Part shown: piece by piece, positions 27,449 through 34,840 of the stretch | Position numbering within the stretch: the first letter of the stretch is position 1 | Layout of the letters: each line of letters begins with the position of its first letter | Origin: Nakamurella panacisegetis | GTDB taxonomy: Bacteria; Actinomycetota; Actinomycetes; Mycobacteriales; Nakamurellaceae | Direction: 5' to 3' | DNA length: 64,000 nucleotides | NCBI RefSeq assembly: GCF_900104535.1 | Contig: NZ_LT629710.1 | Location: forward strand, 4,747,501-4,811,500 | The notes under the pieces: model-generated | Told to the model about the DNA's origin: nothing | What the model saw: only the letters and a program-made list of their open reading frames with translations | Databases searched by the model: none | Program-made: the position numbers and the translations under genes

Positions 27449-28123
27449 ATGGATCATGTTCTTGTCGTCGAGGACGAGCCGAGCCTGCTCCTGCTGTTGA
27501 GCCGGTTGCTCGCCGGTGCCGGCTACCAGGTCACTCAGGCCAGTAACGGACAGAGCGCCCTGCGGTGCAGTCTCCGTCAGCAATTCGATCTGGTCATCCT
27601 CGATCTCATGCTGCCCGACCTCCGCGGTGAGGATGTCCTGGCCGAGTTGTTGGGTTCCCGCGCCGAGACGAAAGTCCTGGTGTTGTCATCCGTCACCGAC
27701 CTGTCCCGGCGGGTGGGCGTGTTGGATCACGGAGCCGTCGACTTCCTGGCCAAGCCCTTCGCCGGCGCCGAACTGATGGCTCGGGTGCGGGCCCGTATCC
27801 GCCACGGCTCGGGCGACCGCACCGGTTCGATCCGTCGATACCTGACCGGAGCCGGTCTCGAACTGGACCTCGAGCGGCACGAACTGATCATCGACGGACG
27901 CCGCATCGATCTCTCGCAGCGGGAATTCGCCCTGTTGGCCCACCTGCTGCATCGAACCCCAGCGGTCTGTACGCGGCAGGAACTGCTGTCCGACGTCTGG
28001 GGCCTGAGCTTTGATCCCGGAACGAATGTGGTCGAGGTGTACATGCGCCGACTGCGAGCAAAGCTGACGATCAGTCGAATAGAAACGGTGCGCAATGTCG
28101 GATACAGACTCGTCGCCTGTTAA
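27449..28123 (+). CDS. OmpR-family response regulator
   Basis: 224 residues. Receiver domain 1-115 with the acidic pair Glu8/Asp9, phosphoacceptor Asp52 (LVILDLMLPD) and Lys in LAKPFAG. A winged-helix DNA-binding domain follows (about 125-224) with QREFALLAHLLHRTPAVCTRQELLSDVW and NVVEVYMRRLRAK. It should bind DNA repeats and switch transcription after phosphorylation by the kinase encoded next. It is transcribed away from the multicopper operon, the usual place for a dedicated regulator of that operon. ATG 27449 starts the domain directly; longer frames add unrelated sequence. Confidence 0.93.
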   Translation: MDHVLVVEDEPSLLLLLSRLLAGAGYQVTQASNGQSALRCSLRQQFDLVILDLMLPDLRGEDVLAELLGSRAETKVLVLSSVTDLSRRVGVLDHGAVDFLAKPFAGAELMARVRARIRHGSGDRTGSIRRYLTGAGLELDLERHELIIDGRRIDLSQREFALLAHLLHRTPAVCTRQELLSDVWGLSFDPGTNVVEVYMRRLRAKLTISRIETVRNVGYRLVAC

Positions 28124-29186
28124 TCGCCCCTTGGCCGTGGCCTGGGCGGTGTTTGCGACAGGCAACATCTATCTCACGTTCGTCCTGCCGGGCGCAGAGA
28201 CCATTCCGTACCACCTGGTATGGGCCAGTTTCGCCTTGCTCTACGGTCTCTACCCATGGCCGCTACGGGCCGCCTGGACGGCCTTCGCGTTGATCACCGT
28301 GGCCACCGGAACGGCCTTTGTGAGCCACGCCCTCGACCAAGTGATCCCGTGGTCGGAATGTTCGGAAATTGTACTCATGGGGGTTATCCTGGCCCTCCTG
28401 ATGTGGCATGTCGAACGCCAGCGAGCCACTCGCCGGACCCTGCTCGACGTTCAGGCTCAAGAACGAACCTGGGCGCAGCGACGGGAGACGACGGCTCGAT
28501 TCGGAACGCACGAGGTGCGGACCCGACTGGCCATCGCGCGGGGTTTTGTCGAGCTCATGGGCTCGTCGACCAGCGATAGCGGCATGCGCTCGGATGCGGC
28601 CCTGGTCCTGGGAGAACTGGACAAGGCGTCGGCAATCGTCAGCGGCCTGTTGACGCTGGCCACTGTGGGTGAGCCCAGCAGCCGAGTTTCCTTCAGTCTG
28701 CGTGATCTGCTCGACTCGATCTCCCGACGATGGGTGAGTTCGGCCGATCGTGAATTCTCCACCGACAGTTCCATCGGCGAGATCGAGGGAGACCCCGAGC
28801 GGTTGGAAGCTGCGCTCGACTGTCTGATCGAGAATGCGGTGAAGTTCACCGAACCCGGGCAGGCGATCGACATCACCGCCCGGGCCGACCGGGGCATCCT
28901 GGTGGTCACCGTGACCGACGAAGGAATGGGCATACCGCAGGACGAGCTCGGTCACGTCTTCGAAATGTTCCGCACGGGCAGCACCGCGGGTCGGCGCGCG
29001 GGCAGCGGGCTGGGCCTGTCGATCGTGAAAGCCATGGCCGAGTCGAGACGAGGATCGGTATCGGTGACGAGCACCGAAGGGCAGGGCAGCCGATTCACAC
29101 TGCGCCTACCCCTGATCGAGGGCGACACCGCGATCATGGCGTGGGAGTCGTCGGCCCCGCCGGCGACCCTGGCCGCCCGGGGGTGA
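28095..29186 (+). CDS. Membrane sensor histidine kinase
   Basis: 363 residues. About four membrane helices (residues 12-108) with very short loops, then a dimerisation/phosphoacceptor helix with RFGTHEVRTRLAIARG (His139), and an ATPase domain with N box ENAVKF, DEGMGIP and GSGLGLSIVKAM. The H box reads HEVRTRL, whereas most kinases have HELRTPL; the Pro is replaced by Arg. The membrane-embedded sensor has no sizeable external domain, suggesting it senses within the bilayer or through a partner. It overlaps the response regulator gene by 29 bases, so the two are coupled. Confidence 0.92.
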   Translation: MSDTDSSPVNRPLAVAWAVFATGNIYLTFVLPGAETIPYHLVWASFALLYGLYPWPLRAAWTAFALITVATGTAFVSHALDQVIPWSECSEIVLMGVILALLMWHVERQRATRRTLLDVQAQERTWAQRRETTARFGTHEVRTRLAIARGFVELMGSSTSDSGMRSDAALVLGELDKASAIVSGLLTLATVGEPSSRVSFSLRDLLDSISRRWVSSADREFSTDSSIGEIEGDPERLEAALDCLIENAVKFTEPGQAIDITARADRGILVVTVTDEGMGIPQDELGHVFEMFRTGSTAGRRAGSGLGLSIVKAMAESRRGSVSVTSTEGQGSRFTLRLPLIEGDTAIMAWESSAPPATLAARG

Positions 29187-29256
29187 GATCGACCACCCGG
29201 AAGCCTGACGCGATCGTCACGGACCTGGGTGCCGACCCGGAAGGTGCGAACCGCCC

Positions 29257-29769
29257 CTAGATGAAGAGAAGCTGTGCCCCCTCGGTCTTCTCGATGAAAT
29301 CGGCGGCGCTGATGATCCCCTCGACATCGTCGTACAGATCGGCCTCGGAGAGATGGTTCATGTCCGCCGACATGCGGCAAGCCCAGAGATGACCACCCGA
29401 GGCGACGATCATGTCTAGGAACTCGGGGATCTCGGGCACACCGACGTCGGCGATGGACTTCTTCAGTCTCGAGGTTGCCACGGAAGTCATCCACGGCAGT
29501 CCACCCAGGCCCTGCGGCATGTGCGTGGCCGGGTTCCCCAGGACGGTGAATTTCAGATCGTTCATGGTCTGCTTGTTGATCATCTCGAACCCCCAGAAGG
29601 TGAAGAACAGGTGCGTCTCGACACCGTCGCCCAACGCCGCGTTCGCCAGCACCAAGGCTGGGTAAGCCATGTCGAGCGTTCCTTTGGAGCAAATGATGGC
29701 AAGCTTGCGCCCGGAAGCGACCGCATCGAACTGCGGCACGATCGCGGGCTGTGATTCGGTGGCGGTCAT
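29257..29769 (-). CDS. DsrE/DsrF/DrsH-like sulfur-relay protein
   Basis: 170 residues with the DsrE-like fold: KLAIICSKGTLDMAYPALVLANAALGDGVETHLFFTFWG at the start and LWACRMSADMN (a conserved Cys) near residue 130. Such proteins carry persulfide sulfur on the cysteine and pass it to TusE/DsrC-type partners, or act as peroxiredoxin-like thiol proteins. It is third in the operon after the SQR-like flavoprotein and TusE/DsrC (39 bases from the latter). The context suggests intracellular sulfane-sulfur handling linked to sulfide or thiol oxidation. Cytoplasmic. Confidence 0.87.
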   Translation of the reverse strand: MTATESQPAIVPQFDAVASGRKLAIICSKGTLDMAYPALVLANAALGDGVETHLFFTFWGFEMINKQTMNDLKFTVLGNPATHMPQGLGGLPWMTSVATSRLKKSIADVGVPEIPEFLDMIVASGGHLWACRMSADMNHLSEADLYDDVEGIISAADFIEKTEGAQLLFI

Positions 29770-29808
29770 GATTGTCTCCGTGGGTTTCCGATGAACATTC
29801 GAGGACTT

Positions 29809-30123
29809 CTAGACGCAGCCGATCGGCTTCGGCAGGCCGGCAATGTAGGCCATCTTCTTGGCCGGTTTCTGCGGGAACAGAGCGAACAGCGCTTTGACCG
29901 GGACGCCGCCGACAGCGGAGACCCGCCGAAGAGTTGCCGTCTCACCCCGCTCGGCGAAATCCGACCGGAGAAATTCCAGGACTTTCCAATGAGCATCGGT
30001 GAGTTCGATACCTATCTGGCCGGCCAGCGTGACGGCCAGATCGCGGCTCCATTCGGCGGGGTCGGTGAGGAATCCCTCCTCGTTGACGTGGACCTGGTGT
30101 CCGGCGAGTGTGGTCACAGGCAT
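29809..30123 (-). CDS. TusE/DsrC-family sulfur carrier
   Basis: 104 residues, standard length. It has NEEGFLTDPAEWSRDLA near the N-terminus, ELTDAHWKVLEFLR in the middle and the mobile C-terminal arm IAGLPKPIGCV. The penultimate Cys (CysA) that carries persulfide is present. The second Cys found in true DsrC, which would lie 10-11 residues earlier, is replaced (KKMAYIAG). By this criterion it is TusE-like: a single-cysteine sulfur carrier not expected to form the DsrC trisulfide. It lies 9 bases after the SQR-like gene and before DsrE, so the three probably form one sulfur-transfer chain. Confidence 0.93.
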   Translation of the reverse strand: MPVTTLAGHQVHVNEEGFLTDPAEWSRDLAVTLAGQIGIELTDAHWKVLEFLRSDFAERGETATLRRVSAVGGVPVKALFALFPQKPAKKMAYIAGLPKPIGCV

Positions 30124-30132
30124 GTCTTTTCC

Positions 30133-31368
30133 TCACGTCTCGTTCTTCTTGCCGACCATCGACATCTTGTCCGGCAGTGGTAGGGGTCGTCCGGGGAGCA
30201 GGACGTTCCAGTACATCCAACGGAACGCCAGCTTGCCCAGGTGGTTTGCGCGCGTCTCCTTGAGGAGGCTGAATGGTCCCACGACCGGGACCGGGTACTT
30301 GCCCGGCAGCGGTTCGGTATCATAATTGAAGTCGATCAGCAGGCCCTTGCCGTCGCCGGATTCGATGAAGCAGTTCGCGTGACCGTCGAACGATCCGGTC
30401 ATCTTCTTTCCGGCGATGTGCTGAAGGAAGTTGCCCACGAAGATGTCAACGGCGAAGTGGGCCACCGACCCGGCTTTGGAGGCGGGAATGTCCGAGGCGT
30501 CCCCGACCGCGAAGATGTTGGGGTGCACGGTGGACAGCAAGGTGTGCTTGTCGACCGGGACGTAGTTCAGGTCGTCGCCGAGACCCGAGCGGGACACGAA
30601 TTCGGCCCCCATGTTCAGGGGAATGGTGACCAGCAGGTCGAAGGGAACGGTCCGCTCATCGTAGGAGACCAGCGACTTCGACGTCGAATCGATCCGCTCG
30701 ACCAGGAAGTCGGTCTCGACCGCGATGTTCCGGTCGTGCAGCATGGATCCGAGATGGGCCGACGAGATTGGCTTGGTGAATGCTCCCGACAGCGGCGTCA
30801 CATAGACCATTTCCACCCGGTCCCGGATCCCGCGCTGCCGGAAGTAGGCATCGGACAGGAAGGTGAACTCCAGCGGGGCGACCGGGCATTTGATCGGCAT
30901 GTCGGTGATGTGCACCACGAAACGGCCGCCGTCGAATTTCTCGAGCGCACCGGCCAGGGCCTGCGCCCCGTCGAAGCTGTAGAAGTCGAAGATGCTCTCC
31001 CGCCATTGCGGCCCTAGCATTCCCTCGGTCTGGTCGGGCCGGGGGGTGGCGCCGGAGGCGATGACCAGATAGTCATAGGGCACCTGCCGCCCATCGGCCA
31101 GGATGACGCAGTTCCCGTCGGCGTCGACACGGTCGACGTCGCCGATGACAAAATTGACGCCGTCGGGCAGAAAGGTGTGACGGGACCGGCTCACCTGCGC
31201 GGCCGAATAGACGCCGAAGGGAAGGAACAGATATCCCGGCTGGTAGGGGTGAACGTCATCCCGGTCGATCACCGCGATCTCCCAGTCGTCCGTCTTCAGT
31301 TCACGGCGCAGTTTGTTGACGATCATGGTGCCGGCCGTGCCACCACCCACAACTACTAGTCGCTTCAC
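30133..31368 (-). CDS. Sulfide:quinone oxidoreductase-like FAD protein
   Basis: 411 residues. N-terminal FAD-binding motif VVVGGGTAGTMIVNKL, second dinucleotide region near 145, and C-terminal FAD contact NIFAVGDASDIPASKAGS. A conserved redox Cys occurs in MPIKCPVAPLEF, as in SQR-type enzymes, and the C-terminal part (FSLLKETRANHLGKLAFRWMYW) is the membrane-facing amphipathic segment of the family. It probably oxidises sulfide or a persulfide and reduces quinone at the membrane. GTG 31368 has GAAGG upstream and places the FAD motif at the N-terminus. It heads the TusE-DsrE operon; two DosR-like boxes lie upstream. Confidence 0.88.
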   Translation of the reverse strand: MKRLVVVGGGTAGTMIVNKLRRELKTDDWEIAVIDRDDVHPYQPGYLFLPFGVYSAAQVSRSRHTFLPDGVNFVIGDVDRVDADGNCVILADGRQVPYDYLVIASGATPRPDQTEGMLGPQWRESIFDFYSFDGAQALAGALEKFDGGRFVVHITDMPIKCPVAPLEFTFLSDAYFRQRGIRDRVEMVYVTPLSGAFTKPISSAHLGSMLHDRNIAVETDFLVERIDSTSKSLVSYDERTVPFDLLVTIPLNMGAEFVSRSGLGDDLNYVPVDKHTLLSTVHPNIFAVGDASDIPASKAGSVAHFAVDIFVGNFLQHIAGKKMTGSFDGHANCFIESGDGKGLLIDFNYDTEPLPGKYPVPVVGPFSLLKETRANHLGKLAFRWMYWNVLLPGRPLPLPDKMSMVGKKNET

Positions 31369-31435
31369 GGCGCACCTTCTTCGGGTCCGAGCAGATCCTG
31401 GTGACGCCGACGGTAGCCCGGCCCCGGACCAGGAG

Positions 31436-31455
31436 GCAGGGCCGAAAGTCCCGAT
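31436..31455 (-). promoter_or_regulatory. DosR/DevR-like box 1 upstream of SQR-TusE-DsrE operon
   Basis: On the minus strand ATCGGGACTTTCGGCCCTGC agrees with the mycobacterial consensus TTSGGGACTWWAGTCCCSAA at about 14 of 20 positions, and both half-sites (GGGAC, GGCCC) are clear. It ends 68 bases before the GTG start. Confidence 0.65.
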
Positions 31456-31494
31456 AGCACGAACGTGCCGATCGCGGGCCGGGTCCATTGTCAT

Positions 31495-31514
31495 CACGGG
31501 ACTTTGGGCCCTGT
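31495..31514. promoter_or_regulatory. DosR/DevR-like box 2 upstream of SQR-TusE-DsrE operon
   Basis: CACGGGACTTTGGGCCCTGT on the plus strand; about 13 of 20 positions match, with 12 of the 14 core positions correct. Its centre lies 59 bases from that of box 1, in the same operon promoter. Paired boxes are usual for strongly induced DosR targets. Confidence 0.62.
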
Positions 31515-31538
31515 CGGTGCCGAGAACGCGCCGCGTAG

Positions 31539-31742
31539 ATTGGCGGGCAAATCGACGAGCGGTGGGTGGTCACAGTCATCAACATCGACATGACGCCGCC
31601 GGCCTGCCTGCCCCCGGAAGGCCGGGACGCGTTCCTCGCGGTGGCCTCGCACTGCACCGTGCACAACACTCTGGCCACACCACCGACGACGGCGATCACC
31701 TTGACCGAAGCGGCGTCGGCATCGTCGGGTGGGCCCGGCTGA
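31539..31742 (+). pseudogene. C-terminal remnant of an OsmC-family protein
   Basis: The open frame after a stop at 31536 reads VTVINIDMTPPACLPPEGRD, then AFLAVASHCTVHNTLATPP and a short tail to TGA at 31740. This resembles the C-terminal helix and strand of OsmC-like thiol peroxidases, where a 'CPVHxTL' motif holds the second catalytic Cys; here it is CTVHNTL. The N-terminal half with the first Cys is absent. A small expressed peptide cannot be excluded, but no convincing ribosome site was seen. Confidence 0.55.
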
Positions 31743-31807
31743 CAACACGCCGACCGGCGGCTGTGCGGCCGGCGGAACCGGCTGCCCTCGATCGAGAGGA
31801 TCTGCGT

Positions 31808-32593
31808 ATGCGCTCCGGCGGTGTCGACCACCCGGTCGCGACGGCCTTGCCGAACTGGGGCTGCGTGCTGGCCGTGGTTGCCCATCCCGATGACGAGTCC
31901 TTCGGGCTCGGCGCGATTCTGGACGCCTTCAGGACGAACGGGACCCGGACCGCGGTGCTGTGTCTCACTCACGGTGAGGTATCCACCCTGCGTAGCGACA
32001 CCGGGGTGCTGGCCGAGTTGCGCGAGCGTGAGTTCGGTGCCGCCGCCGAGTTGCTGGGCGTGGGCTGGGTTGCCCTGCGCGACTACCCGGATGGGGGTCT
32101 GCCACAGGTGTCGCCAGGCTTGTTGTCCGGTGAGGCGGCGGCCGCCGTGGCCGCCGTCGAAGCCGACGGTCTCCTGGTCTTCGACCCCGGTGGCGTGACC
32201 GGCCACCCGGACCACGCCGCGAGCACGGCGGCGGCATTGCGGGCGGCCGCCGAACTCGACCTCCCCGTCCTGGGGTGGACGCTGCCGGACGACGTGGCCG
32301 CGCAGCTCAATCGGGAGCTGGGCGCCACGTTCGCGGGTCACCGGCCGGACGACATCGATATCGCGTTGCCGGTGACCCGCGCACGTCAGCTCGCGGCAAG
32401 TGCGGCTCACGTGAGCCAGGCGATCCCGACCAGCGTGCTGTGGCGACGGCTGGCCCTGCTCGGCGGGACCGAGCACCTGCGCTGGCTCCGGCCGCCCGGT
32501 CTCAACGGCACGGGCACCGTCGCCGGCCCACCGCAGGCCGGCCCACCGCACGCCGGCCCACCGCAGGCCGGCCCACCGCAGGGCGGCTCCTGA
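31808..32593 (+). CDS. PIG-L family zinc deacetylase
   Basis: 261 residues. The metal-binding motif VVAHPDDESFG is near residue 25 and GHPDHAAS near 135, both diagnostic for the LmbE/PIG-L fold used by actinobacteria for mycothiol-type and other N-acetyl sugar deacetylations. At about 260 residues it is close to usual length. The last 20 residues are a Pro/Gly/Ala tail from a 15-base tandem repeat. ATG 31808 is supported by GAGAGGA upstream. Cytoplasmic. Substrate not identifiable; it stands alone between the sulfur operon and a convergent peptidase gene. Confidence 0.88.
   Translation: MRSGGVDHPVATALPNWGCVLAVVAHPDDESFGLGAILDAFRTNGTRTAVLCLTHGEVSTLRSDTGVLAELREREFGAAAELLGVGWVALRDYPDGGLPQVSPGLLSGEAAAAVAAVEADGLLVFDPGGVTGHPDHAASTAAALRAAAELDLPVLGWTLPDDVAAQLNRELGATFAGHRPDDIDIALPVTRARQLAASAAHVSQAIPTSVLWRRLALLGGTEHLRWLRPPGLNGTGTVAGPPQAGPPHAGPPQAGPPQGGS
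32524..32583 (+). repeat. 15-base tandem repeat in the PIG-L gene 3' end
   Basis: About four copies of GGCCCACCGCAGGCC with minor changes (one CAC variant), encoding GPPQA/GPPHA units. Probably a slippage-prone tail that varies between strains. Confidence 0.85.
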
Positions 32594-32639
32594 TCCGCTC
32601 CCGAGCCCCGGACGGGTCGGCCGCCGCCGACGTCCTCGG

Positions 32640-33443
32640 TCAGGAGGCCGGGGTCTCGACGATGCGGATCGTCCAGAAGTCCTGCGCCAGCGACGCGTCC
32701 GTGAGATAGCCGTACGGCATGGTGAAGTAGCCGGCCATGCCCCAGCCCGGACCCCAGGAGTTGCGGACGATGAAGCGTTGCGTCTCGTCGTCGTAGCCGA
32801 CGGCCAGCACGGCGTGGCCGCCGAGCACCGATTCGGTTGGCGCCGGAAGCGGCACCACACCCGTCTTCGCGACCTCTTCGCTCTCGAAACTGTCGTAGAC
32901 GGTGAATCCGAAGACGAACGGGTACCCGGCGGCCAAGCAGCCCTGCATCTGCCGCAGCACCTGCTGCACCCGCCGGTAGACGAGCACCTGATGGTCCAAC
33001 GCCTCGGTATAGGCCTGGTCGGGGGGTTTCGCCGTGAACTTCTCGATCTCGTACGTCCAGGTGTTCTCGCTGCACGCCCCCAACTTGTGGATGATCTTCA
33101 TGCCGTCACGGATCATCGCCCCGCTGTCCTGGTCGACCGTGCCCTCCAACAACCGCTCGTTGTAGTAGATGAACAGACGCGACGGAATCAGGTCGGGCAG
33201 GCCTTCTTTGAGCTGGACGAATTCGAACGCGCCACCGATGGCATTCGCGGTGCAGCTGCCCAGCTGGCCCTGGTCGTACACCGCGGGCATCTGCGGCCGC
33301 AGATCCATTGCCCGCGGCAGGGTCCGGATCACCGGCTCGGGCGCGGCGAACATGAGGTCGCGGGCGTCCGGAATGTCGGGGACCCAGCCGTAACGCTGTA
33401 TCCGCCGTGGCCGCAGTTCGTTTCGTGCGCTTCGCTCGGGCAT
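32640..33443 (-). CDS. Papain-like C1 family cysteine peptidase
   Basis: 267 residues. The catalytic set is complete: the oxyanion Gln and nucleophile in DQGQLGSCTANA (Cys64), His210 in LGGHAVLAVGYD, and Asn228 in VRNSWGPGWG. No signal peptide or long prodomain is visible; a short segment (VPDIPDARDLMF) precedes the domain, as in bacterial C1A-like proteins. It is probably cytoplasmic, which is unusual for a papain-like protease. ATG 33443 has GAGGAG six bases upstream. A DosR-like box lies about 175 bases upstream, so it may act in protein turnover under low oxygen. Confidence 0.93.
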   Translation of the reverse strand: MPERSARNELRPRRIQRYGWVPDIPDARDLMFAAPEPVIRTLPRAMDLRPQMPAVYDQGQLGSCTANAIGGAFEFVQLKEGLPDLIPSRLFIYYNERLLEGTVDQDSGAMIRDGMKIIHKLGACSENTWTYEIEKFTAKPPDQAYTEALDHQVLVYRRVQQVLRQMQGCLAAGYPFVFGFTVYDSFESEEVAKTGVVPLPAPTESVLGGHAVLAVGYDDETQRFIVRNSWGPGWGMAGYFTMPYGYLTDASLAQDFWTIRIVETPAS

Positions 33444-33612
33444 CGCGGGCTCCTCTCGTGGGGCGGCCGGACCGGCCGCCGTTGTCAGGAAAGGCACATG
33501 GCCCGACCCGTCACCGCGGCGGCGGTCGAAAGGCCGGCGTCATCCCGCGTCGGCCGCAGCTGCCTCTCCAGGATCGTCACGTCGTAGCCAACGCTGACCA
33601 AGGTCACCCGGG

Positions 33613-33632
33613 CCAGGGCCGAAAGTCCTGTC
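33613..33632 (-). promoter_or_regulatory. DosR/DevR-like box upstream of the C1 peptidase
   Basis: Minus strand GACAGGACTTTCGGCCCTGG matches the consensus at about 12 of 20 positions. The core AGGACTTTCGGCCC is one base different from that of the SQR operon box 1. It is 170 bases from the start codon. Confidence 0.55.
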
Positions 33633-33687
33633 CGTCACCGGGAGGAGGCACCCGCCTCGCGAACCATCGGGTGGCGATCCCGGACGG

Positions 33688-34629
33688 TCACACCGGATAA
33701 CCCGCGTCCATCAGGACGTTCTGACCCACCGCCATGCAGCGGGCCCGTCGGCCCGGCATGGTCGTCCAGTAGTACCAGATCATCAGGGTGATCGAGAGCG
33801 CCAAGGCCCGGCCCCGCAACCACGTCAGGTCGTCCACACCGGTTTGTCGTCGAAAGGCCTCTCGGGCCGGAGGATCAAGAATCTCCCAGGCCACAACCAG
33901 GTCGACGGTGGGGTCCCCGATCGACAGGCCCCCGAAGTCCAGGACCGCGATCAGAGTCTCGTCACGGACCAGTAGGTTCTCGGCGGCCAGGTCGCCGTGG
34001 TACCAACACGGGTCCGTGCCGCCTGTTTCGGGCAGCTGCATGGCCTGCCCCCATATCTGCTCAGCGGCGTCGAGATCGAAACCGAAGCCCTCCAGAGATC
34101 GGCAACGCTCGATGTTCTCTCTCGTCGCCTCGTCCATCGTGGTCAGCGCCCGGCCACGGTAGGACCGCAGACGTGGGTCGCGGACCGCCTGGGTGGACAC
34201 CTCGGCCCGGCGGAAGGCCCGCAGGACGGCGGCCAGGTTCGCCGCCAGCACCTGGCGCCTCGGGTCGGTCGCGGTCCCCGGGTCGACCACCTCGGGGTGT
34301 GTGCCGTCGATCCAACGGACCACCGACCACTGCTCCGGATAGAAGCGGTCGGCATCGAACACACCCACCACCTCGGGGACCGAGACGGGCAACAGCGGCC
34401 CCAGAACCGGGAGCCAGGTGGCTTCCTTGGCGATGTCGGCCGATCCGCCGGGTTGGCGCGGCAGCCGCACGAGGAGCTCTTTCCCGAGACGGAACAATGC
34501 GTTCGTCGAACCGGTCGATGGCAGACGCCGCACCGGCTCGTCCGCGTAGGCCGGCATCGCTCGCCGGATCAGGCCACGTACCAGTTCCGCGTCGATCGGA
34601 ATCTCGTCGGAATGCAGAGTTCGAACCAC
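33688..34629 (-). CDS. Aminoglycoside phosphotransferase (APH) family kinase
   Basis: 313 residues of the protein-kinase-like APH fold: STGSTNALFRLGKELLVRLPR (nucleotide lobe), WYHGDLAAENLLV (catalytic loop, Asp) and IAVLDFGGLSIGDPTVDLV (metal-binding Asp). It phosphorylates a small hydroxylated molecule, but most chromosomal actinobacterial members are not proven resistance enzymes. GTG 34629 was chosen because homologues begin with 'RTLHxDE' just after it. Next to a divergent diguanylate cyclase, with no functional link apparent. Confidence 0.88.
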   Translation of the reverse strand: MVRTLHSDEIPIDAELVRGLIRRAMPAYADEPVRRLPSTGSTNALFRLGKELLVRLPRQPGGSADIAKEATWLPVLGPLLPVSVPEVVGVFDADRFYPEQWSVVRWIDGTHPEVVDPGTATDPRRQVLAANLAAVLRAFRRAEVSTQAVRDPRLRSYRGRALTTMDEATRENIERCRSLEGFGFDLDAAEQIWGQAMQLPETGGTDPCWYHGDLAAENLLVRDETLIAVLDFGGLSIGDPTVDLVVAWEILDPPAREAFRRQTGVDDLTWLRGRALALSITLMIWYYWTTMPGRRARCMAVGQNVLMDAGYPV

Positions 34630-34840
34630 CGACGGAGTCTGACCGCCGGATCTGCCGTGCCGCAACCTCAGGTGCGAGGCGCGCCCGCACCACCTCGGCA
34701 CGACGAACCGACGACATCCCGGGATCCGCCGCGCCAGCGCACCACCGGCCGCGTCCAACAGACCCCCACGGGACGTAGGCTGCGCATGTATCCGTCAAGG
34801 TGACGCCGCGGGGGGTCGCAAGCAGAAGGCTCAATGGCCA

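Noticed and set aside
31313-31807. N-terminal extension of the PIG-L gene
   Set aside because: The extra 165 codons run over the promoter of the divergent SQR operon and have no family similarity; ATG 31808 has a good ribosome site.
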